Assembly: GCA_030248135.1 (NCBI GenBank)
Contig: JASANC010002762.1
Location: 62,001 to 126,000 of the forward strand
Reading direction: 5' to 3'
Source of the DNA: Theristus sp. LFF4_11
Lineage: Eukaryota > Nematoda > Chromadorea > Monhysterida > Xyalidae
DNA length: 64,000 nucleotides
A model generated the notes under the pieces. The model worked only from the letters and a program-made list of their open reading frames with translations. It had not been told where the DNA came from and did not search any database. This document shows positions 48,221 to 58,900 of this stretch, in pieces (positions within the stretch are counted from its first letter, which is position 1; every line of letters starts with the position of its first letter). A program made the translations under genes and the position numbers.

Positions 48221-51200
48221 CATCACTTTTCGTCGCTAGATTAGAATGTTATCAGTCACCATACAACTACAACAGGATAAGTAAACAACAACCATTATAA
48301 TGACAGGACAAGTAGCCGGGATCATGGCGGAATCAACGCAAACTCCCTCCCATTTAATCTTTTAGCTGTCTATGTGAATAACATGTACTCCAGCTATCTA
48401 CTCAGGTTTTTGTTGTGTCGCTTCCACGTACACGAACACACAGGTTCACACGCGCAAACTTTTCTGCTGCTTTTGAACCAACGTTTCAATAAAATATAAT
48501 ACGTACACTTTTTCCAAGGTATTTCTCACGGTATTTCCAAATAACAAAAATTTATCCGCTTTTGAAAAAGGTCATTGTTGTTGGATCCCAACCGTTAGTC
48601 TCCCAACCGTTAGTCTAATTCAAAAAACCGTTATTGTTGTTCTCTCGGTTACGATACAGTAAATAAAAGTTTGCTGCATGCGTACTGTTGAAAATGATCT
48701 TTCTGCTCTGCGTTGAATAAACTACTCGGTTGCGAGATGGCGACAACGACAGGATTCAAACCCTACCTTGGGAAAACCTTACGCTAACCATAACCTCCGT
48801 GTCATCACCCCCATAACCCATCCTTGGAAATATGTACCTACCGATGGATCTAAAACAGTGAGTGAAAGCATCTGCAACCGGTCAGCCTGTTGTTGGCACC
48901 CATTGAAGAACACTTCAATGTGGCAGTCGCGACAAAGCAGCGAAATTCGACTGTTCATGCTAAAGGGTTCATGCGACTGTCAAGTCAGAGACGAACAAGC
49001 AGCACGTGATTGTACAAATTCATTGATTTATTTATTTATTTTTTTGCTTTCTTTCTGGTTGTGTAAATATCAAGTTTGCTGGATTGGAACCCGTGTCCGT
49101 GTGCGTTTGCGTTGACGCTTGAGAGCGCCGAATAAAACAGAACAGAACAGCACTAATCTGACTTGAAGACCTTTTCAAGAAAACTGACCACATCATACCG
49201 CTGCGAACTCAAGGCATTTCAATTGAAGGAGTTGGGGGGGACGAACATACATGCTGAATACTATTCAATTGCTTCTCTTGAAGTGCAAATCGAAATGGAG
49301 GGTTTCCGTCTATCAAGTCGTGTTAATGAGAATTTTAGCACTATTGAAGCCATTGAATTTTGAGGCTGTTTATGGTTGTCTTACTCGCGCCAAACTGAAG
49401 CACAACTGCGTCACCAACTTTGGAGAAATTCCAGCTCACGTGTCGTGCGGGCTGGGTTTTTTCGACAACGTGTAATCGGTGTCACAGACGAAGCAACGAT
49501 GGCGTTCACAAAGGCAAACATCAAAGAAACATGTCATGTCCAGCAGGAACATTCGAGTTCGAAATCGCATCGATATTGATTTACATGAACGAGGAACGAA
49601 TTGGCAACATGTATCTCGAACATACTGCAACTGCGTCGTTTTTCTGCATCTTTGAGTTGTTTACGGACAATTTTGTTTCAAATTAAAAATGGGGAAAAGC
49701 AGTTTTCAGTCGTAAATTTTAGTTTACATTCGTCGCCGTTTTCGTCGTCGTTTAACGTAAAAAAATAAAATAATGATATATTTAGATTCTTTTATTAGAT
49801 ACATACATAACTAGAGATGTCAAGAAAAAAAAATTTTCTATTTTTTTTCTTTAAAAAAAAAAAAAATTTTTCATTTTTTTTTTAAAAAATGAAAGTTGTT
49901 CAGAATTTTTCAGGGAGTCCGAATATCACCATCTGAGGAGCCACCGACTTACCATATGACCCCCACTCATATGGGAGGAGGGTGAAAATTTCAGACTTGG
50001 TTTCGGCGACCCCATTTTCCCACCGACGACATCACGTCTCGTGTTTTGCCTCTCAATTCACCTCAAATAACACGGAAACACGTTTAACAACAAACCGGTG
50101 TGATCATGCTGATGACACGAGGCGAAACAGCAACGAGCAACCAACGAAGTTACGCTTGCAGTGGCAGCCAGTGCAATTTCGACCTTTCGAGATCCTGAAA
50201 AACGATGCGTAAATGTGAGTTCTCTGCTTCTATCTCACCTTAGCGACATCGGAATTTGTTGAACTAGCCTTTGCGACGCTCAAGTACTTCAATGCGCGAG
50301 TCGATCATCACTCACCAAGGCTGAAAACAGTCGATAATCAATCCAGAATACCACCTGCAGCGTTGAAGACTAAGTGACAAGGTAAAGTCAAAGAAAATTT
50401 TTGTTGAACTTTCGAAAACTTATGCCAAAAACGGCATTTTCAGGGCACATTAAAGAAAAAATTTCAAAAATTTTTAATAAAAAAAATAAAAAAAATGCTC
50501 ATTTTTTTACTTTTTTTTTTAAAAAATTAAAAAAAATTTTTTTTTGACCCTTACATCTCTATACATAACTAACACAAACGATTCTTTCCATAGATTTTTT
50601 TACGAGATAACAAATACATTTTTGTACTTGTATACGCACACACCCCCGTTTGTGTGCTCATGAAGATGAACTTTTTAAAAACGCAGGCAAAAAGTGTTTC
50701 AGAAGAGAAGCGTAGAGTGTTTCAAAGGTATACAGTAGCGGTAAACGACAAACCGAGGCATAGTCAGCAGCGGTGGTCAGCAGTAAATCTATCTTTGGCC
50801 CTTCACAATAGTGCGGACATTTTACGGAGGTTTTCAAAAACGATTGGAAAATGATCAGTTTTGGTTGGGAATCAAACAATCAATGGTGAACAATATTTGG
50901 GCGCAAATTCAAAACGTTTCTTTTTGGCGGGAAATTAAAAACACATAAATGTAATGCACCCTTTTACACTTTTAGCCGCCCGGTTTCTTGAGTCACTGTG
51001 GTCTGCGTTGAAAAGAACGGTGCATGGTGTGTGGATGTGAACAGCTAAGCTACTGGTCGGGTATTGGCTGTGGTCGCACGTGAAGGCGTTGTTTTCCTTG
51101 CGTTCGCCCCCCCCCCCCCCCCACCTCGCTCTGTCATTTCGCTGCACACCCTAGGTTTTCCTATTCCCTTGTTTTCATTCATGTTTTTATTTTTTTTTTT

Positions 51201-51247
51201 TTTTTTGGAGAACCCCCCCCCCCCCCCCCCGATTGAGGAGAGAAAAG

Positions 51248-51567
51248 GGTACCAAACTCCGGTGGGATTGGGGAACGGACGGCTCACCATCCCGTGGAAC
51301 CAATACCCTCGCCACGTGAGGGGGACAGCCTCTAAGCCCCGCTCTGTCCTGGGAGCACCAGTGATCTTAGCCCGATTTCGGTTTCGGTGGCCTGCGGTCG
51401 CTATATCCCCGTAGGGCAGCGAATCCGAAAGCTTTCGTTGAAAACCAGAGTAGTTATTAGAGTAGAGAGCTACACTGGCGGCAGTTTGTCATCCTCCGTG
51501 GGGGATCGAACCCGTCACCTTCTGGGTTGAAGGCGAACGTGCTAACCACCGAGCCACGGAGGCGACA
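51248..51567 (-). mobile_element. tRNA-derived SINE, family S1, with intact head
   Basis: On the minus strand the head at 51567-51493 folds like a tRNA: CCTCCGT pairs with ACGGAGG as a seven-base acceptor stem, with a TGGCTCGGTGGTTAGC A-box region and GGGTTCGATCC B box. The body then runs to CCGGAGTTTGGTACC near 51250, nearly identical to 31488-31685. Confidence 0.75.
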
Positions 51568-51683
51568 ATTACATGTTTTATATTACATTTTTACACCCAG
51601 ATGTCAACATGAAATTTGTAGTATTTGGCAAGGGCTTTCACGTGGTATATTTATTTTGTCTATTAATATCTTTTGTCTATCTG

Positions 51684-52503
51684 GCTAATATATGCAACTC
51701 GCTGATTGGTCGGCTCCTCACGCTCCGCACCCTTATTTCTTCCTGGGCACGGGATTCAGTAAAAATCATGTTTTTTTATGGTTCAGCGGTTCGTTTTTAT
51801 TTTTTTCATGCCGAAAAAATATTCTAAATTAAAAACTACCAAATTCTAATTGTTTGTATTGGTAAAAAATTAGAAAGTGAAGTTTTTGGTTGATTGACTG
51901 TGACGACGTCGTCGATGATTTTTTGCTTTCAAACATGAAAACAGGGTACCGCTGACCCTGTTGCGTGTTCAAAACGAATTCAAAACAAGCAGACAAAATA
52001 ACAAAACTTGTTTTCAACGATTTCGACGGTTTTGATCTCGCTTTTTAGAATTGGTTCGTTGGCTTCGCTCCAAGTCCATTGTTGTTCAAAGATTGTTCAC
52101 ATTGTCAATAAATAATAAAGTGGGTTATTAATTTTTTTAAATTATTTTATTTTTTTTTTGTGTTTTATTTTTTGTGTTTTTTTTACTATCACCTGCTGCG
52201 TTCTTTCTGCTCTGTGCTTTGAACGCGCAGCAGCGGCCAGCGGAGGCACGCTCTTTTCAGGCCTAAAAGCAAAAAACAAAAACAAACGACGTCGTCGCCG
52301 TCAATCAACCAAAAAATACTTTTTTAACGTTGTGACCAATGCAAATTTTTGGAATTCGGTAGTTTTTGATTTAGAGCTTTTTTCGGCGTGAAAATAATAA
52401 AAACAAACCGCTGAACAACAAAAAAAAAGATTTTTACTGAATCCCGTTCCCAGGGTGCGGAGCGTGAGGAGCCGACCAATCAGCGAGTTGCATATATCAA
52501 CGA
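51684..52503. mobile_element. 820-bp TIR element with about 170-190-bp inverted repeats
   Basis: ATATGCAACTCGCTGATTGG near 51690 and its complement near 52495 begin arms that continue through GGCTCCTCACGCTCCGCACC and GGTTCAGCGGT-like sequence. No transposase was seen. Confidence 0.75.
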
Positions 52504-52640
52504 GATAGTAGGTTCTGAATTGTCTGTGAAGTTACCAAACTTTGTTTAAGGGACAAAATTTAACAATTTTCAAAAAATATGCGCTTAAGATCATACAACT
52601 TTTGGTGTGAAACAAGTCGAACTCACTGTGTGGACATTAT

Positions 52641-52733
52641 AATGTGGAATCAGCTGATTGGTCCACGAAAAAAGAAGGGTGCGGAGTGTGAGCAGCCTCT
52701 CCTCCGCCGACCAATCAGCTGATTCCACATTTT
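52641..52733. repeat. Hairpin with CAGCTGATTGG arms
   Basis: TGTGGAATCAGCTGATTGGT and ACCAATCAGCTGATTCCACA are exact inverted complements around a loop that resembles the adjacent TIR element (GGGTGCGGAGTGTGAG). Confidence 0.8.
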
Positions 52734-52959
52734 AGTTAGTTCGACTGTAAAACGGTACAAAATAGCATTCTGAATGAATTTGACCCTTTTCCACCGTTTT
52801 AAAAATTCGCATCAAGTGTTTTCAATTTGCATCCTTTTTTGGCTGACGGATGCAAATTGCATCTTGGCGATTTCGAAAAAAAACCTAGCTACTAACCACC
52901 AGCTCTGAAACAACTATGACTGGATAAGCAGTTTTTTAGTACATGTACACATCCGAAAG

Positions 52960-55900
52960 ATGGCCAATCAAATGGATCATAATCATAACAACAACAACCA
53001 CGAGAACCAAGTCCTGATCGACGACATAGCCGAGCTGCCCGGTCCGTCCGGCAACGCGTGTACCACCGGTCGCAATGAGCGTCGCGAAACTTTTGGTCCA
53101 AATGTGCACCCTGAATTGAAAGAAGTACAGTAGAACTCTAAATTACGGGCAGTATCGCTGAATGGTTGGTGATCACGTGATGCATGCTTCTTTCTGTGCA
53201 GGCTTTGCTGTGGCGGCGGAGACCGTGTGTCCTGCATAGATTAGAAAACATGCATCCTGTGGTGTATCATCTGATCACCAACTAATCAGCTAATGATCGC
53301 CTGTAATTAGAGTTCGACTGCAGGCAGTGTTTTTGGTGTTATTGTTGTATTCCCGACATTGTTTCATGTTTTCGGATTTCGGTTGTATATGTACAGGGTG
53401 TCCCAAAAAAACATAACAAAAGTAAATGGCTCGTGCGGCCGACTGGTTGCACGTGAAGCCGTGAAATTTGAAACACTTTTAGAAAAAAGGAACACATTTT
53501 GTTTGTCCAAATTTTATCCCGAAATTTCATTTTTTTAATAATATTTTAGCAGAAATGCGTAAAAACTCAAAAATCACCTAACTTCAGCATTTTGACTCAG
53601 GATAATAATCGTTGTCGTCATCGAGATTCACATATGACAGTGGCGCAAGTTCATCTTTAGCTTCGTCTTCACTGATCTCATCAGATTTTCCCTCTCGACC
53701 CTTTAGTTTCAATTTTTTTCGGCAGCCCAATGTCTTTTTTGTTGTTTTTAAGGTGGCGGGTTGGGGGTTAAAATGGGGGGAATGGGGGGGGGCCGGTTGG
53801 TGGGTTTTTGGGACCCGGGGGTTTTGGGTTTTAATTGTGGAGAAGTGGGGGGCGGGGGCATTGGGGGGAAAAAAGAGGAATGGAAAAGGGGGGGGGGGGG
53901 GGGGGGGGGGGGCGGGGGGGGGGGGGGGGGGGGGGGGGGGGGCGTGGTGCGGGGGGGCGGGTGGGGGTCGGGCCGCCGGAGCGGGGGGTAATAAAATGGA
54001 GGGGGCGGGATTTATTTGAAAGTTGGTGTGGGGTGAAAAAGAAGGGGGGAAAAAGAAAGAAGGGGGGAGATGAGATGTGAGAGTGGGGGGGGGGGGTGTG
54101 TTGTGGGGGGGTTGTTGTTGATGAATATTTTTTTTTTTTATTTAAATAATTTGTGTTTTTTGTTTTTTTGTTTTTTTTTTTTTTGTATGGTATTTTTGGT
54201 GAAATGTTGGGTGGTAGAGTAGTTTTTTTTTTTTTTTGTTGTTTTTTTTGGTGGTTTGTTTTTTTTTTTGTTTTTTGGGTATGAGGCCTTCCGCCGAAAA
54301 ATCGCCTGAGGGTGGACAGTCTAGAATTGGACTTGGTCTCCGATTTGGCTCAAATTTTAACACAGTCAACTAGGTCCAAAAACTCGGCCAAAAATCAATT
54401 TTTAGCCCAATCGGCCAAACCACGCGCGAATGGCAGCCATTTTAAAAAGGTACACTTTTTTTGGAGAGGTCATTTTTTGGACCTCATTTTTGGGCATGTT
54501 ACGAAAAACGCTGCCATCAACACGTGCGTTCACCATTTGAGCTGAAATTTGTACTGTAGTTAGGAAACACTTTGGGCTATCTTTGGACCAATTTTTGGTT
54601 TTATTGCTTACTGTATGCGCGCGGTACAGTAGCCTAAGTGCAACCTTTTTTTGATCAAATGTGAAAATTCAAATGCTCCTGCACGTGTGCCGACAGAACA
54701 GATTGCGCTCAAATTTGGTATGTGAGTAGCAGTTTACCTGGGCTAACTGCACACCAAAAATCCAGCTTGGCCCGTACTTTTGTTACGAGTTATGGGGCGA
54801 AGCATTTGAATTTCCCTAGTAAAATGCCCCATTTTTATAAAATTTTGTAAACTTTACCAAAAAACTAGCGCCTTCTGCAGCTGTTAATCTCAAAATAGCT
54901 GTAAACAGGGGTTTTCAGATTCGCTAAAGACGGTTCAGGCATTAGTTTTTTGATTTGACCACATTGAACAAAAATAAACGGGAAATATTTCAGAAAAACC
55001 CGCCTTTTTTCCCACTTTTGACGTCTCCTTTAAAGTCATGAGGGTCTAAAAATGCGCCGACAACTGCGATTTTACTGAAAATTGGTGTGCAACTGGCAGT
55101 AGATGTGTGCTACGTGTGTACCAAATTTCAACGCTCTCCCATGTTTGTTGGCTAAGTTACAGGGTCTTTACCACACAGACTTAGTGTTTTTGAACATATC
55201 GAGCAGTGTCTGCAACAAATACGCCAGTATCATAGCTGAAGCAAATGCGCACCTGTGTTTTTTTAGACGCTGAATTTGAATCTGATTTTAGATTTTAGCC
55301 CCGGGCATTTTTTTGCCCAAAAATTGGGCAAAAAACACATTTTTTTGCGTTTTTCAGTGTTTTTTGTTTTATTGTTTTAATTTTATGCGTGAATTTTGTA
55401 TTAAAAGCTATTTTCTAATAGATTTACAACCGCTGTTTTTGAATCAGTTGTTATATTTTGCAACTGACCACTTGCTCACCGAAAAAAATGGGTAAAATGT
55501 TGACTTTTTTGTTTTATTTTTCATATGTTTTCGTTTCACAGTAAAAAAAATAGTTCAGAAACAATTTTTAATTTAAATTTTCAATTCTCCAGAAGGTTTT
55601 CAAGATTGCTGAATTTGGATCTGTCCTTATATTTTTGCCTCGGGCATTTTTTTGCCCAAAAATTGGGCAAAAACACTTTTTTTGCGTTTTCCAGTGTTTT
55701 TTTGTTTTTATTTCTAATTTTAAGTGCGGATTTTTATTTAAAAAACTATTTTCTAATAGCTTTACAACTGCTGTACTTGAATCCGTTATTACATTTTGAA
55801 ACGGACCTCTTTCTGACCCAAAAATGGGTTAAACATGGATTTTTTGCCGTTTTCAGACGTTTTCGTTCCATAGTAATGAATAAGTTTGAAAACAATGTTT

Positions 55901-58900
55901 AAAACCACTTCCTAGGAGTTCCCGACTGCGCCTAATCCATATCTGTAGTTAAATTTCGCAACTGCCCTATTATTGACCCTTATAAACGGGTAAAAAATCT
56001 ACACTGTGGTCTTTCTGTAGACGTTTTTCAAGTTTCAGTTTAAGTAAGTTTAATAATGTAAGTTTCAAACAAACAGTTGAAAGTGTCAGTTTTTGCCCAA
56101 TTGAATAAAATTGGGGCAAAAAAGCACCAGTTTTAAAAACGAAAAACAGATTCAACTTCAGCGGCGTAAAAAAATTCCCGAGGACAAATTAACAACAATT
56201 TACAAGTCTAGTTCAAACACAAAAAGAAAAACGTCTACAGAAAGACAACAGTGTAGATTTTTTACCCGTTTATAAGGGTTAATAATGGGGCAGTTGCAAA
56301 ATTTAACTACAGATATGGATTAGGCGCAGTCGGGAACTCCTAGGAAGTGGTTTTAAACATTGTTTTCAAACTTATTCATTACTATGGAACGAAAACGTCT
56401 GAAAACGGCAAAAAATCCATGTTTAACCCATTTTTGGGTCAGAAAGAGGGGTCCGTTTTAAAATGTAATAACGGATTCAAGTACAGCAGTTGTAAAGCTA
56501 TTAGAAAACAATTTTTCAAATAAAAATCCGCACTTAAAATTAGAAATAAAACTAAAAAACACTGGAAAACGCAAAAAAAGTGTTTTTGCCCAATTTTTGG
56601 GCAAAAAATGCCCGAGGCAAAAATATAAGGACAGATCCAAATTCAGCGATCTTGAAAACCTTCTGGAGAATTGAAAATTTAAATTAAAAATTGTTTCTGA
56701 ACTAATTTTTTTACTGTGAAACAAAAACATATAAAAAAAGAACAAAAAATCAATATTTTACCCATTTTTTTCGGTGAGCAAGTGGTCAGTTGCAAAATAT
56801 AACAATTGATTCAAAAACAGCGGTTGAAAATCTATTAGAAAATAGCTTTTAATACAAAATTCACGCATAAAATTAAAACAATAAAACAAAAAACACTGAA
56901 AAACGTAAAAAAATGTGTTTTTTGCCCAATTTTTGGGCAAAAAAATGCCCGGGACAAAAATCTAAGGTCAGATTCAAATTCAGCGTCTAAAAAAACACAG
57001 GTGCATATTTGCTTCAGCTATGATACTGGCGTATTTGTTGCAGAAACTGATCGATGTGTTCAAAAACACAAAGTCTGTGTGGTAAAGACCTTGTAACTTA
57101 GCCAACAAACATGGGAGAGCGTTGAAATTTGGTACACACGTAGCACACATCTACTGCCAGTTGCACACCAATTTTCAGTTAAATCGCAGTTGTCGGCGCA
57201 TTTTTAGACCCTCATGACTTTAAAAGAAACGTCAAAAGTGGGAAAAAAGGCGGGTTTTTCTGAAATATTTCCCGTTTATTTTTGTTCAATGTGGTCAAAT
57301 CAAAAAACTAATGCCTGAACCGTCTTTAGCGAATCTGAAAACCCCTGTTTACAGCTATTTTGAGATTAACAGCTGCAGAAGGCGCTAGTTTTTTGGTAAA
57401 GTTTACAAAATTTCATAAAAATGGGGCATTTTACTAGGGAAATTCAAATGCTTCGCCCCATAACTCGTAACAAAAGTACGGGCCAAGCTGGATTTTTGGT
57501 GTGCAGTTAGCCCAGGTAAACTGCTACTCACATACCAAATTTGAGCGCAATCTGTTCTGTCGGCACACGTGCAGGAGCATTTGAATTTTCACATTTGATC
57601 AAAAAAAGGTTGCACTTAGGCTACTGTACCGCGCGCATACAGTAAGCAATAAAACCAAAAATTGGTCCAAAGATAGCCCAAAGTGTTTCCTAACTACAGT
57701 ACAAATTTCAGCTCAAATGGTGAACGCACGTGTTGATGGCAGCGTTTTTCGTAACATGCCCAAAAATGAGGTCCAAAAAATGACCTCTCCAAAAAAAGTG
57801 TACCTTTTTAAAATGGCTGCCATTCGCGCGTGGTTTGGCCGATTGGGCTGAAAATTGATTTTTGGCCGAGTTTTTGGACCTAGTTGACTGTGTTAAAATT
57901 TGAGCCAAATCGGAGACCAAGTCCAATTCTAGACTGTCCACCCTCAGGCGATTTTTCGGCGGAAGGCCTCATATAGGGGGGGGGGGAAGTTTTTTTCGTG
58001 TTTTGACAAAGTTTTCGTATCGTCAAAGGAGGAAAACTTTCTTCTGTCGCACGTTGACCTGGGTGGACGACTACTAAACGGATGGTTGATTAAAGGGAGT
58101 GGTATTGACATTGATATGTGGAGAGGGATGAACAGGTCGCTGTAAGAATGTGATTGAACTTTTTTTGGTCAGATCTGGCTGTACAATCGTTATCGATCTC
58201 TGCGCTGTGATTTCCTGGATTACTTGCTTGCGCAACACAACGACCATCTGTTGCCGACGTATCGCGCCATTAAAAATGGTAGTGTTTCAAATCTACTTTT
58301 GCCATTCAGTGCATCCGATTGGTCGACGAGTTGGCAGGAAGTCACGCAACAGCCGTTCTCAGTGTGTTTCGTTTCTGTCGCATTTGAATGCGACGTTCTA
58401 ATTCGTAGTCTTTGTGCTGTGCTTTTCTTCAAACATTGTAGCACGTGTGCCAGTGTGCCTCCTTGTTGGCAACTGTGCAGCAAAAGTGTTGTGATACTGA
58501 AGATGAGGCGTGAATGTGAAAGAGTTGTACAGTATGGCCGAATAAGTAAGGCAGTCCATCAAGGCGGGATCCGTCGCAGACTAGAGGTTGACTTTTTCAA
58601 AAATGCCAACAAAATTCCTAATCATGTGTGCAAGGGAAAAAGAAATGAACATAATAGCAAGAAGAATCCATTAGTTAAAAAAACGCGTCAAATTTGGCAT
58701 ACAATTAGGTTTCTAAACGTCTTTTGTCTTTCATTCAAATTTCGCGCGCTCCTTGCACCCTGAAAAAACTGCCATGTTTACTCGGCCATTCCGTACGGTT
58801 CTGAGTCGACGTTGTTGTAAAGATTAGAAAAATGTATGAAAACTAAGCTCATGTTTTGTCTGATAAGCTTCATGCGTGTGTTGAAAATTCATGAAACGTA

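Larger units (their letters stand above)
48221..52959. other. Intergenic stretch with repeats, no supported gene
   Basis: It contains a SINE at 51248-51567, a TIR element at 51684-52503, a hairpin at 52641-52733 and very A/T-rich blocks at 49820-49910 and 50385-50560. The interval 50215-50410 resembles 34530-34690 (shared GACATCGGAA, GCGA(C/T)GCTCAA and GTGACAAGGTAA-like words). A frame at 49420-49686 has spaced cysteines with CPAGTFEFE, but no splice context or domain could be assigned. Confidence 0.5.

Noticed and set aside
53612..54080. Gly-rich open frames of 76-135 codons
   Set aside because: They result from the G-homopolymer block, which may be mis-sequenced; no start or splice context and no known family.
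54312..57941. Paired identical frames in the two palindrome arms as a duplicated gene
   Set aside because: They are mirror copies of the same short frame with no domain, and stops are common elsewhere in the arms.
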